A stretch of DNA of 64,000 nucleotides. Origin: Brachybacterium muris. Its GTDB lineage: Bacteria; Actinomycetota; Actinomycetes; Actinomycetales; Dermabacteraceae. Position 1 is the stretch's first letter; every line of letters begins with the position of its first letter. The stretch lies in the NCBI RefSeq assembly GCF_016907455.1, contig NZ_JAFBCB010000001.1:1612001-1676000 (forward strand), written 5' to 3'. This document shows positions 1-8,330 of this stretch, piece after piece. Both the position numbers and the translations under genes were made by a program. The notes below the pieces were generated by a model. The model was not told where the DNA came from. It saw nothing but the letters and a program-made list of their open reading frames with translations, and searched no databases.

Positions 1-158
1 CTCTGGCCGCGCTCCGCGCAGTCCGGATGGAAGTAGATGCACCAGCACCCACCGAAGATGCCGTTGTGACGCTCCACTAGATCTGCGAAGGCGTCCCACG
101 TATCAGGGCTCAGCGGCCTGATCACCGGCTGTTCCGCCTGCTCGGCCTCAGGTGCCAT
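1..158 (-). CDS. GNAT-type N-acetyltransferase, N-terminal part (runs off left edge)
   Basis: The reverse strand reads 52 codons from an ATG at 158 to the window edge, with no stop. The translation contains TWDAFADLVERHNGIFGGCWC followed shortly by YFHPDC, the N-terminal signature I know from a group of GNAT acetyltransferases with a GGCWC motif. The acetyl-CoA-binding part lies outside the window. The ATG overlaps the last 11 bases of the upstream VOC gene, which suggests co-transcription and translational coupling. The family call rests on this one motif and the substrate is unknown. Confidence 0.6.
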   Translation of the reverse strand, partial: MAPEAEQAEQPVIRPLSPDTWDAFADLVERHNGIFGGCWCIYFHPDCAERGQ

Positions 159-1320
159 CGATGATCACCAGCTCGTTCCCCTCCGGATCGGCGAGGGCCC
201 ACAGTCCCGGCGCCTCCTCGAGCAGTCGGCCTCCGGCGCCGAGCGCCGCATCGAGACGCGTTCGTCCCTGGCCGGGCGGCACCGTCAGTTCGAGGTGCAG
301 GCGATTGCGCTGGCTGCGTCGTTCCTCGTCGGCCTCGAGATCCTGGAACACCAGCACAGGGTTCAACCGCCTCGGGTCGACGATGTCGGTGACGTCATTT
401 CGCCGGTCAGGCACGTACCCGAGCACGGCGCACCAGAAGGCCCGGACCGCCGCGACATCGGCGGCATCCAGCACGAACTGGACAAACCGCGGCAGCATCG
501 GATCGGTGGCAGCACCGAGATCCTGGGCTGCTCGCTGGATCCTCCGGGCCATCGAAGCGACATCGACGTTCAGGCCGTGTGCCTCGGCATCGGCCTGGTC
601 CTTGCCGGAATCCAGGATCACGAGCCCAGGGCGCAGGTCGATCACCAGGGGAAAGCCGACCTCCGTGGCGATGGTGGCCGCCGTATCGGCCACCGCCACC
701 TGCTGGGCGGTCGAACCGATCCGGTAGCAGGCCATCACGCTGAACACCGCCTGCCAGCCGTCCGTGCCGGGGCCGTCACCGTAGGGCTCTCCCGGCACCA
801 GGTCCACCTCGTTGCCATCGGCGTCGCTGTGACGCAGCCCGTACGGACCACCGGGCTCCCCCGGGCTCACCTGCTCGACAACAGCTGACGGCCGCACCAC
901 GTCCACGTGCATCCGATTGCGCAGGGGTCGGTGTTCGCTCGAGGCGCGGATCTGCAACGCTGGATCCCGTTGCAGGGGGTCTGAAAGTGCGCCCCGCTCC
1001 CCCGGCACATAGCCAAGCGCGCTGTGCCAGAAACCGGAGACGGCTTCCGGGTGCGGGGACTCCATCACCAGGCCGATCCGTGGAGGCGCCGCCTCGCTCG
1101 CCACAGAGCCGAGCTCCAGGATTCCTCCGGCCACTGCCGCGACGTCCTCGTCCGGATTGAGTCGAACCTGCAGCCCCGAATGTCGCACGTCGATGCTGCT
1201 CGCGGGCACCCGCTCCGCGACGCGTCGTCCCAGCGCCACCGAATCGACCAGGGACGACGTCTCGAACCATGCCGTCGCAGCGCCGTCGATCATCGACCAC
1301 CCCGGTGTGAGCCCCGTCAT
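148..1320 (-). CDS. VOC-fold (glyoxalase/bleomycin-resistance-like) protein with two to three VOC units
   Basis: About 390 residues. Two clear copies of the VOC pattern are seen, each with a FWxxxLGYVP-type segment (near residues 97-110 and 297-310) and each ending in a D-x-x-GNE segment (GNEVDLVP near residue 170, GNELVIID at the C terminus). A less clear repeat fills the N-terminal 80 residues. Proteins of this kind are metal-dependent lyases, dioxygenases or antibiotic-binding proteins, and no substrate can be assigned here. I chose the ATG at 1320 rather than upstream Met codons because it begins the typical MTGLTPGW segment. The gene overlaps the acetyltransferase gene downstream. Confidence 0.75.
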   Translation of the reverse strand: MTGLTPGWSMIDGAATAWFETSSLVDSVALGRRVAERVPASSIDVRHSGLQVRLNPDEDVAAVAGGILELGSVASEAAPPRIGLVMESPHPEAVSGFWHSALGYVPGERGALSDPLQRDPALQIRASSEHRPLRNRMHVDVVRPSAVVEQVSPGEPGGPYGLRHSDADGNEVDLVPGEPYGDGPGTDGWQAVFSVMACYRIGSTAQQVAVADTAATIATEVGFPLVIDLRPGLVILDSGKDQADAEAHGLNVDVASMARRIQRAAQDLGAATDPMLPRFVQFVLDAADVAAVRAFWCAVLGYVPDRRNDVTDIVDPRRLNPVLVFQDLEADEERRSQRNRLHLELTVPPGQGRTRLDAALGAGGRLLEEAPGLWALADPEGNELVIIDGT

Positions 1321-1365
1321 ACGGCACATACTAGAGCGCACTGCCGCGCGGGAGAAGAGCTGGTG

Positions 1366-1749
1366 TCACTCACTCACGAAGATGCACAGCGGATGGCCCG
1401 CAGGATCGGCGACCACGTACAGCGGTTCCTCCGGGTCATCCGTGCGGTCCAGCAGGAGTGTGGCCCCCAGAGCCAGAGCCCTGTCCTTCTGCCGCTCCAG
1501 CTCGTCGATGGTGGGCACGGTGGTGTCGAGGTGGAATTGTTGAGGCACCTCGCTCGAGGGCCATGTGGACCGCGCCACCTTCTCGGTGCGTTGGAACGCC
1601 AGGGAGATCCCGGCACCGCGCAGCACCAGCCACCCGTCGTCGTCCGCCTCCCCCTCAGCCGGGGGCTCGTCGCCGGGTCGGTAGTGGAGGCCGTACAGCT
1701 GTCGGTAGAACTCTGCGAGCCCACGGGCGTCCTCGGCATCGAGGACCAC
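1366..1749 (-). CDS. VOC family protein, probably 5'-truncated by an in-frame stop
   Basis: A single VOC domain: VVLDAEDARGLAEFYRQLYG opens the fold and DPAGHPLCIF closes it, a glyoxalase-like pattern. The GTG at 1749 falls inside the first beta strand, which is unusually short for the family. In the same frame, upstream of a TAG at 1765-1767, the reading continues back to an ATG at 1836 preceded by GGAG. Reading through the TAG gives GER(x)PSILQVVLD, a normal-looking VOC start. The ancestral gene was therefore probably 1366-1836 and carries a nonsense codon. Whether a shorter product is made from 1749 is unknown. Confidence 0.6.
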   Translation of the reverse strand: MVLDAEDARGLAEFYRQLYGLHYRPGDEPPAEGEADDDGWLVLRGAGISLAFQRTEKVARSTWPSSEVPQQFHLDTTVPTIDELERQKDRALALGATLLLDRTDDPEEPLYVVADPAGHPLCIFVSE

Positions 1750-1836
1750 CTGGAGGATCGATGGCTACCTCTCCCCCGCGGTCTCGCCGTCAGCCGGCAC
1801 CTGCGCATCGTTGACCATGGCGCTCAGGCTAGGCAT

Positions 1837-2197
1837 GTCTCCGGCGTGCCACAAGACCGCCCGCCAGGAATGTTCACCCCGCGTTCCCCGGTTCCTCGCA
1901 TCCCGGTCCCCCAGGTCTGAACGGCCGCCTCTCCCCCGCGAGAACATGCAGCGAAACCGCCATGCATCCGCCCGATTCGTGTACGTCTGCCCAGGTCAGG
2001 GGGCCGGAATCGACGGCAGTCCGGTATCTCCGACTCCGGTGATCACCCTCACGCGGACGCCTCCAGGACGCAGGAAGACCCCCACCGGAAACCTTCTGGT
2101 GACCTACCGGTAGCCGAACTGCTCGAGGCCCAGCATCATCATGACCAGTACGAATGCAGCGGCCTGGGTCGAGACCGGATCGCGCGGCACCCGGGCG
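1837..2197. other. Non-coding stretch, no gene recognised
   Basis: Between the probable original start of the VOC gene (1836) and the PHO-box array there is no reading frame with convincing protein features on either strand. The open frames present give arginine- and serine-rich translations with no family resemblance. It presumably holds the VOC promoter. I see no clear hairpin or repeat. Confidence 0.4.
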
Positions 2198-2296
2198 GAT
2201 CACCCGCTGTTCATCTTGCGCCCGCAACGACGCGCCCTTCCCGGGCCGCGCGGTTCACCCTCTGGTCAGCAACGTCGCCCGGAGCGTTCACCGCCG
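2198..2296 (+). promoter_or_regulatory. PHO-box-like array with 11-bp phasing upstream of ugpA
   Basis: Units resembling the actinobacterial PhoP repeat (G-G/T-TCA-pyrimidines, 11-bp period) occur at 2198 (GATCACCCGCT), 2209 (GTTCATCTTGC), 2253 (GTTCACCCTCT), 2264 (GGTCAGCAACG) and 2286 (GTTCACCGCCG). All starts differ by multiples of 11. A -10-like CATAGT lies at 2302-2307, just before the GTG of ugpA at 2315, so the transcript could be nearly leaderless. This predicts induction on phosphate limitation. The motif match is seen directly; PhoP binding is inferred. Confidence 0.6.
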
Positions 2297-2314
2297 CCGG
2301 ACATAGTCCCCGTC

Positions 2315-3250
2315 GTGACCACACACTCCATCCCCGGGATCGAACCGATCGCGGATGATCAGGCCCCGCTGCGCCGCAAGCGCGGCGTGAACTGGCGGCA
2401 CGTGGGCCTCGCAGCCCTGTTGGTGCTGCCGAACATGGCCCTGCTGCTCGTGTTCACCTACCGCCCCTTGCTGGACAACATCCGCATCTCGTTCTACCAC
2501 TGGAACATCTCCTCACCGCGGATGAGGTTCGTGGGTCTGGACAACTACGTCCGCTACTTCTCGGACCCCGAGAGCTGGCAGATCATGCTGCAGACCTTCC
2601 TGTTCACCGGGGCCACGGTCGTCGGGTCGATGGTCGCCGGGCTGGGCCTGGCACTGGTGCTGGACCGCAACCTGCGCGGGCGCAACTTCGTGCGCGCCGT
2701 CGTGTTCGCCCCCTACGTGATCGCCGGAGCCGCCATCGGCGTCGCCTTCCAGTTCGTGTTCGACCCGAACTTCGGGCTGGTCCAGCAGCTGCTGGCGTGG
2801 ACCTCTGTGGAGTCCCCGAACTTCTACCAGCACCGCTGGTGGGCCCTGTTCATGGTCACCTTCACCTACTTCTGGAAGAACCTCGGCTACACCTTCGTGA
2901 TCTACCTGGCCGCACTGCAGGGCCGCCGTGCCGACCTGGACGAGGCCGCCGAGATCGACCGCACTCCCCCGTGGCGCCGCTTCTGGCGGATCACCCTGCC
3001 GCAGCTGCGAGGCACCACGGTGTTCCTGTCCATCACGGTGCTGCTGAACTCGTTCCAGGTGTTCGACATCATCCAGGTGATGACCAAGGGCGGCCCGTTC
3101 GAGACTGCCACCACCACGATGGTCTACCAGGTGTACCAGGAGACCTTCGTGAACTCCCAGGCCGGGTACGGCGCAGCCGTGGCCACCGTGATGTTCGCGT
3201 TCGTCCTGATCATCACGGTGATCCAGGCGCGGCTGCAGAAGGAGTCCTGA
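2315..3250 (+). CDS. ugpA: UgpA-like sugar/glycerophosphodiester ABC transporter permease
   Basis: 311 residues and six predicted membrane segments, beginning with LAALLVLPNMALLLVFTY near residues 31-48. It carries the binding-protein-dependent permease EAA loop (EAAEIDRTPPWRRFWRITLP) near residue 215. Gene order permease-permease-binding protein-ATPase matches the mycobacterial ugpAEBC operon. The start was set at GTG 2315 because the sequence upstream of it is not permease-like and contains the PHO-box units. Oddity: the EAA motif usually has Gly after the Asp, but here it reads DRT. Import of glycerol-3-phosphate or glycerophosphocholine is inferred from the homology pattern and context; another sugar is possible. 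Confidence 0.75.
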   Translation: MTTHSIPGIEPIADDQAPLRRKRGVNWRHVGLAALLVLPNMALLLVFTYRPLLDNIRISFYHWNISSPRMRFVGLDNYVRYFSDPESWQIMLQTFLFTGATVVGSMVAGLGLALVLDRNLRGRNFVRAVVFAPYVIAGAAIGVAFQFVFDPNFGLVQQLLAWTSVESPNFYQHRWWALFMVTFTYFWKNLGYTFVIYLAALQGRRADLDEAAEIDRTPPWRRFWRITLPQLRGTTVFLSITVLLNSFQVFDIIQVMTKGGPFETATTTMVYQVYQETFVNSQAGYGAAVATVMFAFVLIITVIQARLQKES

Positions 3251-3253
3251 CCG

Positions 3254-4180
3254 ATGAGCACCGTCGTCCTCCCTCCAACACCAGGCACCACCGTCGAGGC
3301 AGAGCCCACCCTCACCGCCGCACAGAAGCGCCGGCGCGCCGCGGCAGTGGGCGATGCCGGCTCCCCCGCCGGCAGGATCGCCGGGTACGCAGCGATGGTC
3401 CTCGCGGCGCTGATGTTCCTGCTGCCGCTGTACTTCATCGTAATCACCTCGCTGAAGACCCACGGCGACATCTACTCCAACCCCATCAGCTGGATCCCCG
3501 ACCCCTTCGTCCCGGGCAACTACGTGGACGTGTTCAACAACCTCAACTTCGGGATGTACCTGCGCAACTCCCTGATCATCACCTCGGCGCTGACCGTGGT
3601 GGAGGTGACGCTGGGAGTGCTGAGCGCCTACGGGTTCGCGTTCCTGAAGTTCCCAGGACGGGACCTGCTGTTCGTCCTGGTCATCGGCTCACTGATGGTC
3701 CCCAACCAGATCACCATCATCTCCAACTACGCGCTGGTGGCGCAGTGGGGCTGGCGCAACACCTTCATCGGCATCATCGTGCCGCTGGCGGGCGTCGCCT
3801 TCGGGACCTTCCTGATGCGCAACCACTTCCTGTCCCTGCCCACCGAGATCATGGAAGCGGCCGAAATGGACCACGCCGGCTTCTTCCGCACCCTGTTCAA
3901 GGTCGTCCTGCCGATGTCCTGGCCCACCCTCAGCGCCTTCACGCTGATCACCGTGGTCACCGAGTGGAACCAATACCTGTGGCCGTTCCTGATCGCCAAC
4001 GACGACAGCGTGATCCCCCTGCCCATCGGTCTGACCCAGCTGCAGGACGCCGAGGGCATGACCAACTGGGGCCCGGTAATGGCCGGAACCGTCATCACCA
4101 CCATCCCCATGCTGATCGTCTTCGCGCTGCTGCAGAAGCAGATGATCAAGGGCCTCACGGCAGGCGCTGTGAAGGGTTGA
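3254..4180 (+). CDS. ugpE: UgpE-like ABC transporter permease
   Basis: 308 residues, a MalG/UgpE-type inner-membrane permease. After a polar N terminus of about 35 residues, six membrane spans follow, starting with AGYAAMVLAALMFLLPLYFI. The EAA loop is EAAEMDHAGFFRTLFKVVLP near residue 200. The start codon lies three bases after the ugpA stop, so the two are translationally linked and would form a heterodimeric channel. The C terminus ends in LLQKQMIKGLTAGAVKG, typical of this family. Confidence 0.78.
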   Translation: MSTVVLPPTPGTTVEAEPTLTAAQKRRRAAAVGDAGSPAGRIAGYAAMVLAALMFLLPLYFIVITSLKTHGDIYSNPISWIPDPFVPGNYVDVFNNLNFGMYLRNSLIITSALTVVEVTLGVLSAYGFAFLKFPGRDLLFVLVIGSLMVPNQITIISNYALVAQWGWRNTFIGIIVPLAGVAFGTFLMRNHFLSLPTEIMEAAEMDHAGFFRTLFKVVLPMSWPTLSAFTLITVVTEWNQYLWPFLIANDDSVIPLPIGLTQLQDAEGMTNWGPVMAGTVITTIPMLIVFALLQKQMIKGLTAGAVKG

Positions 4181-4269
4181 CCCACACCCCCGGCCGACCC
4201 ATCGGCCCACGTTCTCCCGGGAGACCCTCCCGGGCCCTCCCCCGCACCACCCCGAACAAGGAGACACTC

Positions 4270-5577
4270 ATGTCCGTCGACCGTCGCAGTTTCATCGGCC
4301 TGGCCGGCGCTTCCGCCGCCGCACTCACCCTCGCTGCCTGCTCCGGTGCCGGTGCCGGGTCAGAATCCGGTGGCGGGCAGGAGGGCGACGGCACCCTCCA
4401 GTTCTGGTCGAACCACCCCGGTGGTTCCAAGGAGCTCGAGCAGGCCATGATCGACGCCTGGAACGAGGCCAACCCCGATACCCCCGCCGCCCTGGTCAGC
4501 GCCGGCGCCAACTACGAGGAGCTCGCCCAGCGCGTCAACGCCGCCCTCACCGGTGGTGATCTGCCGGATGTCTTCATCGCCTCGGACGTCACCTGGTTCA
4601 ACTTCGCGCTGAACGAGGCGACCACGCCGCTGGACGACCTGTGGACCGAGAACGACATCGACTCCGACGACATCGTGGACACCCTCCGTGAGGACTACAC
4701 CTTCGAGGACAAGCACTACGGCATGCCGTACTGCCGCTCCACCTGCCTGATGTACTTCAACACCGACGTGCTCACCGCTGCCGGGCTGCCCACCGACCGT
4801 GGACCGGAGACCTGGCAGGAGTTCGCCGAGTGGGCCCCGAAGATCGTGGAGGCCAACGACGGCAAGCCCGCCCTGGTGGTCCCGGACGGTGCCAACTACC
4901 TGGACTGGTACTTCCAGGGCATGATCTGGGCCTTCGGCGGGAAGTACTCCGAGGGATGGGAGCCCACCTTCACCTCCGCCGAGGCGGTCGAGGCAGGCAC
5001 GTTCCTCCAGGAGCAGGTGCGCGCCGGGCACATCGCCATCGACGCCAACGCGAGCAACACCTTCGCGATCGGCGAGGCCTCAGGCCTGCTGCAGTCCACC
5101 GGGTCCCTGGGCGGACTGAACGACACCGCCTCCGCCCCGTTCCACACCACCTTCCTTCCCGGCCCCGGTCCGTCCTGCGCCACCGGCGGTGCCGGACTGG
5201 CGATCCCCGCGGGGATCTCCGACGAGCGCAAGGCGATCGCCGTGAAGTTCATGGACTTCATCACCAGCACGGAGAACACAATCACGTTCACCCAGGCCAC
5301 CGGCTACATGCCGGTGCGGAAGTCCGCACTGGAGCACCCCGACGAGGTCGCCTACCTCGAGGAGAACCCCAACGCGCAGACCGCCATCGACCAACTGGCC
5401 GAGAACACCGCCCCGCAGGACGCGGCCCGCGTTTTCGTCCCCGGCGGCGGTGCCCGGATCGGCGGCGGCCTGGACCGCATCACCATCGGCGACGAGGACG
5501 TGCAGACCGTCTTCCAGTCGCTGTCCGACGAGACCCAGGAGGTCATCGAGCGCGACATCGAGCCGCTGCTCGGCTGA
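4270..5577 (+). CDS. ugpB: UgpB-like extracellular solute-binding lipoprotein
   Basis: 435 residues. The N terminus is RRSFIGLAGASAAALTLAAC, combining a twin-arginine-like start with a lipobox (LAAC) and lipidation at about Cys23. The mature part begins with GTLQFWSNHPGG and contains NYEELAQRVNAALTGG, plus the C-terminal ATGYMPVRKSAL and NPNAQTAIDQL segments characteristic of UgpB-type binding proteins. AAGGAG lies 7 bases before the ATG. It would sit outside the membrane, capturing the ligand for the UgpA/UgpE channel. The RR pair suggests export through Tat; tatA and tatC occur near 52 kb. Confidence 0.78.
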   Translation: MSVDRRSFIGLAGASAAALTLAACSGAGAGSESGGGQEGDGTLQFWSNHPGGSKELEQAMIDAWNEANPDTPAALVSAGANYEELAQRVNAALTGGDLPDVFIASDVTWFNFALNEATTPLDDLWTENDIDSDDIVDTLREDYTFEDKHYGMPYCRSTCLMYFNTDVLTAAGLPTDRGPETWQEFAEWAPKIVEANDGKPALVVPDGANYLDWYFQGMIWAFGGKYSEGWEPTFTSAEAVEAGTFLQEQVRAGHIAIDANASNTFAIGEASGLLQSTGSLGGLNDTASAPFHTTFLPGPGPSCATGGAGLAIPAGISDERKAIAVKFMDFITSTENTITFTQATGYMPVRKSALEHPDEVAYLEENPNAQTAIDQLAENTAPQDAARVFVPGGGARIGGGLDRITIGDEDVQTVFQSLSDETQEVIERDIEPLLG

Positions 5578-5610
5578 CCCACACCCACTCCCCCGTCCAA
5601 GGAGACCACC

Positions 5611-6741
5611 ATGGCCCACGTCGCCTTCCGCCAGGCGTCCCGCATCTTCGACCCTGCACGCCTGCCGGCCGTGAACCGCGTGAACCTGGAGATCGTCGAC
5701 GGCGAGTTCCTGGTGCTCGTGGGACCGTCCGGCAGCGGCAAGTCCACCGCGATGCGGATGCTCGCCGGACTGGAGCCGGTAGACGAGGGCAGCATCCTCA
5801 TCGACGGCCAGGACGTCACCGAGATGCGTGCCCGTGATCGTGACGTGGCCATGGTGTTCCAGTCCTACGCGCTGTACCCGAACATGACCGCCCGGCAGAA
5901 CATCGCCTTCGCCCTGGAGAACCTGAAGCTCCCCAAGGACGAGATCGCCCGCAAGGTGCAGGAGGCGGCCCGGATGCTCGAGCTGGAGCCACTGCTGGAC
6001 AAGAAGCCGGCTGCGATGTCCGGCGGCCAGCGGCAGCGCGTGGCGATGGGCCGTTCCATCGTGCGCGACCCCAAGGTGTGGTGCATGGACGAGCCGCTGT
6101 CCAACCTCGATGCGAAGCTGCGCGTGGCCACACGCGCCCAGATCGCTTCCCTGCAGCGCGACCTGGGGGTGACCACCGTGTACGTCACCCACGATCAGAC
6201 CGAGGCGATGACCATGGGCGATCGGGTGGCGGTGCTGAAGGACGGGGTGCTGCAGCAGGTCGACGAGCCCACCCACATGTACGAGCACCCGGGTAACACC
6301 TTCGTCGCCGAGTTCATCGGTTCCCCCTCGATCACGATCCTGGAGGGCGTCACCGTGAAGGAGGGCCGCGCCCTGCTGGGCGAGGGCCACCGCTTGGACC
6401 TCGGCATGCCGCCCGAGTTCGACGAGAAGATCGCCGATCGCGTGCTGGTGGGGGTGCGGCCGGAGCACTGGGAGATCGTCTCCCGCTCCGATGAGGACCG
6501 TGACGACCAGTGCGTGCCCCTGGAGGTGCAGCTGGTGGAGAACCTGGGGGCAGAGGCCTTCGCCTACTGCGTGGCCCAGGTGACCCCGGGCTCCACTGTG
6601 TCGATCCGGCAGAAGCGGATCGCCGTGCGCCTGGACTCCGCCAAGGACGCGGTGCAGGGGGATGTGCTCTGGTTGCGACCTCGACCCGGCTCCTGTTCCT
6701 TCTTCCACCCCGACAGCGAGATCAACCTCGAGTACCTCTGA
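5611..6741 (+). CDS. ugpC: UgpC-like ABC transporter ATP-binding protein (MalK/UgpC class)
   Basis: 376 residues. It has Walker A GPSGSGKST near residue 43, the Q-loop FQSYALYPNM, the signature MSGGQRQRVAMGRS (M replacing the usual L), Walker B VWCMDEPLSNLD and the switch His in VTHDQTEAM. The region after about residue 240 is the regulatory TOBE/OB part of this class. AAGGAG precedes the ATG. It would energise the UgpA/UgpE channel and is the last gene of the operon, meeting the next gene tail to tail. Confidence 0.85.
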   Translation: MAHVAFRQASRIFDPARLPAVNRVNLEIVDGEFLVLVGPSGSGKSTAMRMLAGLEPVDEGSILIDGQDVTEMRARDRDVAMVFQSYALYPNMTARQNIAFALENLKLPKDEIARKVQEAARMLELEPLLDKKPAAMSGGQRQRVAMGRSIVRDPKVWCMDEPLSNLDAKLRVATRAQIASLQRDLGVTTVYVTHDQTEAMTMGDRVAVLKDGVLQQVDEPTHMYEHPGNTFVAEFIGSPSITILEGVTVKEGRALLGEGHRLDLGMPPEFDEKIADRVLVGVRPEHWEIVSRSDEDRDDQCVPLEVQLVENLGAEAFAYCVAQVTPGSTVSIRQKRIAVRLDSAKDAVQGDVLWLRPRPGSCSFFHPDSEINLEYL

Positions 6742-6754
6742 GGGCTCAGCCCTC
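6740..6754. terminator. Small hairpin between convergent ugpC and FNT genes
   Basis: GAGGG-CTCAG-CCCTC forms a perfect 5-bp stem with a 5-base loop across the two convergent stop codons. The stem is short and has no T tract, so it is only a possible bidirectional terminator. Confidence 0.3.
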
Positions 6755-7446
6755 GGCCTGCTCCTCCAGCTGCTCCAGGGTGAGCTCGTCGCGGCGCAGG
6801 GCGCCGAGGATGCGCCAGGTGCGGATCACTCGTGGCAGGGCGATCACCAGCAGGCCCGAGACCAGGCACACCAGCGCCGTGACCACGTCATTGGAGGTGC
6901 CCTGCTGCATGCGGGTGGACAGTGTGATGGTCGCTCCCGCCAGTAGGGACAGACCGATCATCACCGGCAGCGAGTCCTGATCCAGGTACTTGTGGGCGGT
7001 CCCGATGATGGTGTCGTGGTACCCGGGCAGGGACACGACGATCAGCCACGCGAAGGCGAGGCCCCCGGCGAGGTTGGTCACCAGGCTCACCGCCCATAGC
7101 CGCACCACCTGCCACCAGGTGCCCTGGCCGGCGATCACGGCGTTCAGCGGGAGCAGGAACTCTTCGGTGAACAGCTCGGAGTGGGCGAGCTTGAGGGCCA
7201 GCAGTCCCACGCCGAATGCCATCCCGGCCAGGATGTCGGAGTCGGTGGCCTGTTTGACCAGCACCATCGCCAGGATGCCGAGACCCACGTCGATCCCACC
7301 GAACAGGCCGGTGATGATCAGCTCGGGCCATTTGCGGTTCAGTCGTTCCGCGCCCTCCGCCACCGTGGAGACCGCCTCGTCCAGAAGCTCGTCCTGATGT
7401 CGAGGTCGTTGCTGCCCAGTCGTCGGCGCTGCTGGTCCTGATCCAT
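6746..7446 (-). pseudogene. Formate/nitrite transporter (FNT) family channel, apparent frameshift near codon 17
   Basis: The long frame from about 7399 down to 6746 encodes an FNT-family membrane protein of the YfdC-like branch. It includes IITGLFGGIDVGLGILAMVL, the KLAHSELFTEEFLLP segment and further hydrophobic spans, ending in EQLEEQAEG. That frame has no start near its natural N terminus. An ATG at 7446 opens MDQDQQRRRLGSNDLDI in another frame, and adding one base near 7393-7399 joins the two as ...DLDI-QDELLDEAV. The first in-frame start otherwise is GTG 7363, giving about 205 residues. Either a real frameshift or a sequence error is possible. Confidence 0.6.
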
Positions 7447-7455
7447 ACCGGGAGC

Positions 7456-8217
7456 CTATGCGCGCTGCGCCGAGGGGGTGTGCCGGCCGGCCAGCACGAA
7501 GCAGCCGATCGAGATGAGGGAGCCGACCACCATGGTGATCGCCATCGGCAACGAGGAATGGGTGCCGGCGATACCCACCAGCGGCGCGGCGAGGGAGGCC
7601 GAGAAGGAGAAGCCAAGGCCCAGCATCGCCGAGCCGGTCCCGGCGAACTCGCGGGCCTGCTCGGAGGCCATCGCTGCGCCGTTGCCGAAGATCATGCCCT
7701 GCGGAGCCACGGTGAAGAAGAACGCCGGGAGCACGATCCAGGCCGGGGTGTCGAAGAACAGGCTGCCGATCAGCAGGGCGAAGCTCGCCAGGCTCACCAC
7801 CGCCAGCGCCACTCGCATGATGCGGCGGGGGTGGATGGTGCGGGTGAGGCGGGCTGAGAGGAACGCGGCGGCCATCATGCCCGTGGAGTTGATCGCGAAG
7901 CTCACGGAGTACTGGGTGGAGGTGAAGCCCAGCATCTCCTGCACCACGAAACTGGAGGCGGAGACGTATGCCATCAGCGCGAACGCCGAGAAGGCGTTGA
8001 CCAGCATGTAGGCGACGAACAGGCGTCGCCGCAGCAGAGTCCCGGCGTTGTGCAGGAAGGTACGGAAGCCGCCGGCATGGCGGCGCTCCTGCGGCAATGA
8101 CTCGGGGATCAGGAACAGTGTGCCCAGCAACGAGATCAGGGACATCGCCGCGATCGCCCAGAAGATCTCGCGCCACTGCCCGACCACCAGGATCAGGCCG
8201 CCCATCAGCGGTGCGAC
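7456..8217 (-). pseudogene. MFS drug-efflux transporter (Bcr/CflA type), C-terminal part cut off by IS21
   Basis: This encodes the C-terminal 254 residues of a 12-helix major facilitator, starting at VAPLMGGLILVVGQWREIFW (the end of the first six-helix half in Bcr/CflA proteins) and ending GRHTPSAQRA. The N-terminal part lies beyond the IS element at 10806-11429. Deleting the IS and one 7-bp duplication joins the frames as IAPIV-APLMG, restoring a protein of about 461 residues. No usable start exists here, so the transporter is presumed inactive. Confidence 0.88.
8211..8217. repeat. Target-site duplication of IS copy 1, left
   Basis: GTGCGAC immediately precedes the IS end beginning TGAGTATTCG. 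The same seven bases follow the other IS end at 10799-10805. Confidence 0.9.
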
Positions 8218-8330
8218 TGAGTATTCGTAGTCGTGGGAGCCACCGAATCTTGCTCTTGGGGACCGCCGATCGTGCCGACGGGGGCCAGTAGCCGCCGCGG
8301 TGGGGACCACTGGCTCCCGCCGGCATCGGG

